Origin: Flavobacteriales bacterium
GTDB lineage: Bacteria; Bacteroidota; Bacteroidia; Flavobacteriales_F; PHOS-HE28
Assembly (NCBI GenBank): GCA_020635675.1
Contig: JACJZJ010000003.1
Span: 62,001-126,000, forward strand
Reading direction: 5' to 3'
Length of the DNA: 64,000 bases
Shown: piece by piece, positions 62,812 through 64,000 of the stretch
How the letters are laid out: the number at the start of each line of letters is the position of its first letter
How positions within the stretch are numbered: the stretch's first letter is position 1
Notes under the pieces: generated by a model
The model's input: only the letters and a program-made list of their open reading frames with translations
Told to the model about the DNA's origin: nothing
Database searches by the model: none
Program-made: the position numbers and the translations under genes

Positions 62812-63945
62812 CTAGCTCGATTTTCCGGTACCCACTTTCATCAGACTTTGCCACACCCCCTCCGCGGTGCGGTCCCAATCATAGCGTATGGCGCGTTCCG
62901 GTCCGGCCTTCATCAACCGTTGCCGCAGTTCGGGCGAGGCGATGAGGTCGTTCATCGCGCGGGCGATATCGTCCACGTTGTACGGGTCGCAGTACAACGC
63001 GGCCTCCCCGGCCACTTCCGGAAGGCTCGTCGCGTCGGCCGCGATCACGGGAACACCGCACCGCATCGCTTCGGCCACGGGGATGCCGAAACCTTCGTAG
63101 TAGCTCACGTACACCAGTGCCAGCGCCGCGGCCAGGGCGTCGCGCAATTCGGCCTGGTCCAGCCGTCCGGTGAACGACACCCGGTCCTTGTGGCGAAGGT
63201 CCGACCAGGCCGCCTTCATGCGCGCATCCCACCAGAACGCCTCGCCGATGATCACGAGATGGACCTCCGGATGGTCCTGTGCCACGCGATCGAACGCGGT
63301 CAGCAGACGGGCGATGTTCTTGCGCGGATGCAGCGAACCGACACAGACGAAATACGGTCGTCCGCCGGCCAGCCTGCGGCGCGCCTCCACCTGCTCCTCC
63401 TCCATGCTCGGGCGGAACACATCGCTCACACCGTTGTGCACCACGTCGATGCGCTCCGCCGGCACGCCGTACCGCTCCACGATGTCCGCCTTGGAGAAGG
63501 CCGACACGGTGATGATGCGTTCCGCCTTTCGGGCGAACCGCGGGAACCGGGACCGGTAGTAGTTCCGGTAGGCCCGGGGCAGATCGTCCGGATGGGCCTC
63601 GAAGTTCAGGTCGTGGATCACCGCGATCTGCGGCAGGCGTGCGCGCAGGCTCAGAATGCCGTCCGGCGCGAGCAGCAGGTCCGCGTTCAGGCGCCGAAGC
63701 ACCGGCGGGAGCATGCGCTCCGCCCAGATCCGATAGAGCATCGGATGGCGCGTGGGCGGTGGCACGCTGATCGCCCGGACGTTCGGACCGTAGTGGAAAC
63801 GCGGGTCGGGCTTGCGGTCGAAAAGGAGGATGAATTCGTCCCCGGCATGGTCGCGCGTGATCCGGCGCAGCACCTCATGCGTGAACCAGCCGATGCCCTC
63901 TAGCTTTCCGGGAAGCAGCAGACGGGTGGTCACGGCGATGCGCAT
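62812..63945 (-). CDS. GT4-type glycosyltransferase
   Basis: 377 residues from ATG 63945 (MRIAVTTRLLLPGKLEGIGWF). The GT-B fold is visible: a donor-binding C-terminal half with YFVCVGSLHPRKNIARLLTAF, VSFTGRLDQAELRDAL, and YVSYYEGFGIPVAEAMRCGVPVIAA, whose EGFGIPVxEA is the family Glu-x7-Glu motif. VIHDLNFEAHPDDLP and VHNGVS are also typical of GT4 mannosyl- or glucosyltransferases. The acceptor is unknown; polysaccharide or LPS assembly is likely. It is the last gene before the right edge. Confidence 0.92.
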   Translation of the reverse strand: MRIAVTTRLLLPGKLEGIGWFTHEVLRRITRDHAGDEFILLFDRKPDPRFHYGPNVRAISVPPPTRHPMLYRIWAERMLPPVLRRLNADLLLAPDGILSLRARLPQIAVIHDLNFEAHPDDLPRAYRNYYRSRFPRFARKAERIITVSAFSKADIVERYGVPAERIDVVHNGVSDVFRPSMEEEQVEARRRLAGGRPYFVCVGSLHPRKNIARLLTAFDRVAQDHPEVHLVIIGEAFWWDARMKAAWSDLRHKDRVSFTGRLDQAELRDALAAALALVYVSYYEGFGIPVAEAMRCGVPVIAADATSLPEVAGEAALYCDPYNVDDIARAMNDLIASPELRQRLMKAGPERAIRYDWDRTAEGVWQSLMKVGTGKSS

Positions 63946-64000
63946 GCGGCAAAGGTGGTGATCCAACGATGATCCCCTTTCCGGGACCGACCGGCGGGAT

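Noticed and set aside
63946..64000. Feature at the right edge
   Set aside because: Only 55 bp remain upstream of the glycosyltransferase and no box or frame could be supported.

Overview
The window looks like chromosome of a high-GC, aerobic, probably uncultured member of the Flavobacteriales (Bacteroidota). The evidence is indirect but consistent. It carries a type IX secretion cluster (GldJ, a PorP/SprF-like protein, PorU, PorV), secreted proteins with T9SS-type C-termini, a fused CcoNO cbb3 oxidase, and repeated TAnnTTTG/TAnnTTCG boxes, the Bacteroidota -7 promoter element, in front of genes. Base composition is GC-rich almost throughout, so many long antisense frames are open by chance; these were left out. 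No rRNA, CRISPR array, phage, transposase or integrase gene was seen.

Layout. 1-1221: a truncated PduO-type cobalamin adenosyltransferase and a SAM methyltransferase. 1341-10086 (+): a complete cbb3 oxidase locus (ccoI, ccoS, ccoNO, ccoQ, ccoP, ccoG, fixH, a SafE-like protein). 10080-16598 (-): a tightly packed nine-gene operon led by an ECF sigma factor and encoding zeaxanthin-type carotenoid synthesis (crtI, crtB, idi, crtZ, crtY), a photolyase, an SRPBCC protein and a 53-residue basic protein. 16781-17060: two tRNA-Val genes and a terminator. 17142-20279 (-): exbB, exbD, tonB-like gene and folC. 20325-25213: an amino-acid dehydrogenase, anmK, an acyl-CoA dehydrogenase and murF. 25272-33598: the T9SS/gliding cluster. 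33595-44317: ispF, a VTC/DUF4956 pair, cdd, pdhA, pdhC, recG, a lysoplasmalogenase and pheT. 44350-52091: secreted and envelope proteins with two ECF sigma modules. 52095-54134: urocanate hydratase. 55238-63945: an N-acetylglucosaminidase, a truncated haemoglobin, a Ktr/Trk potassium system, rnhB, a large unknown protein and a glycosyltransferase.

The most unusual segment is 54219-55061. A single AT-rich gene sits between GTTATGTG and CACATAAC, followed by a 132-bp imperfect hairpin whose outer boxes (ACATAAC / GTTGACC) do not match each other, and then by a second, 79-bp hairpin with matching GGTCAAC/GTTGACC boxes. This is the geometry expected of an integron-type gene cassette inserted next to another attC-like site, in a genome region with no visible integrase. 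It is the best candidate here for an undescribed mobile system; the call is inference from sequence geometry and needs an attC covariance-model search.

Functionally the window combines microaerobic respiration (cbb3), pyruvate and acyl-CoA oxidation, probably light-responsive photoprotection (ECF sigma, carotenoids, photolyase), surface-protein export by T9SS with its likely cargo, and peptidoglycan metabolism (murF, anmK, glucosaminidase).
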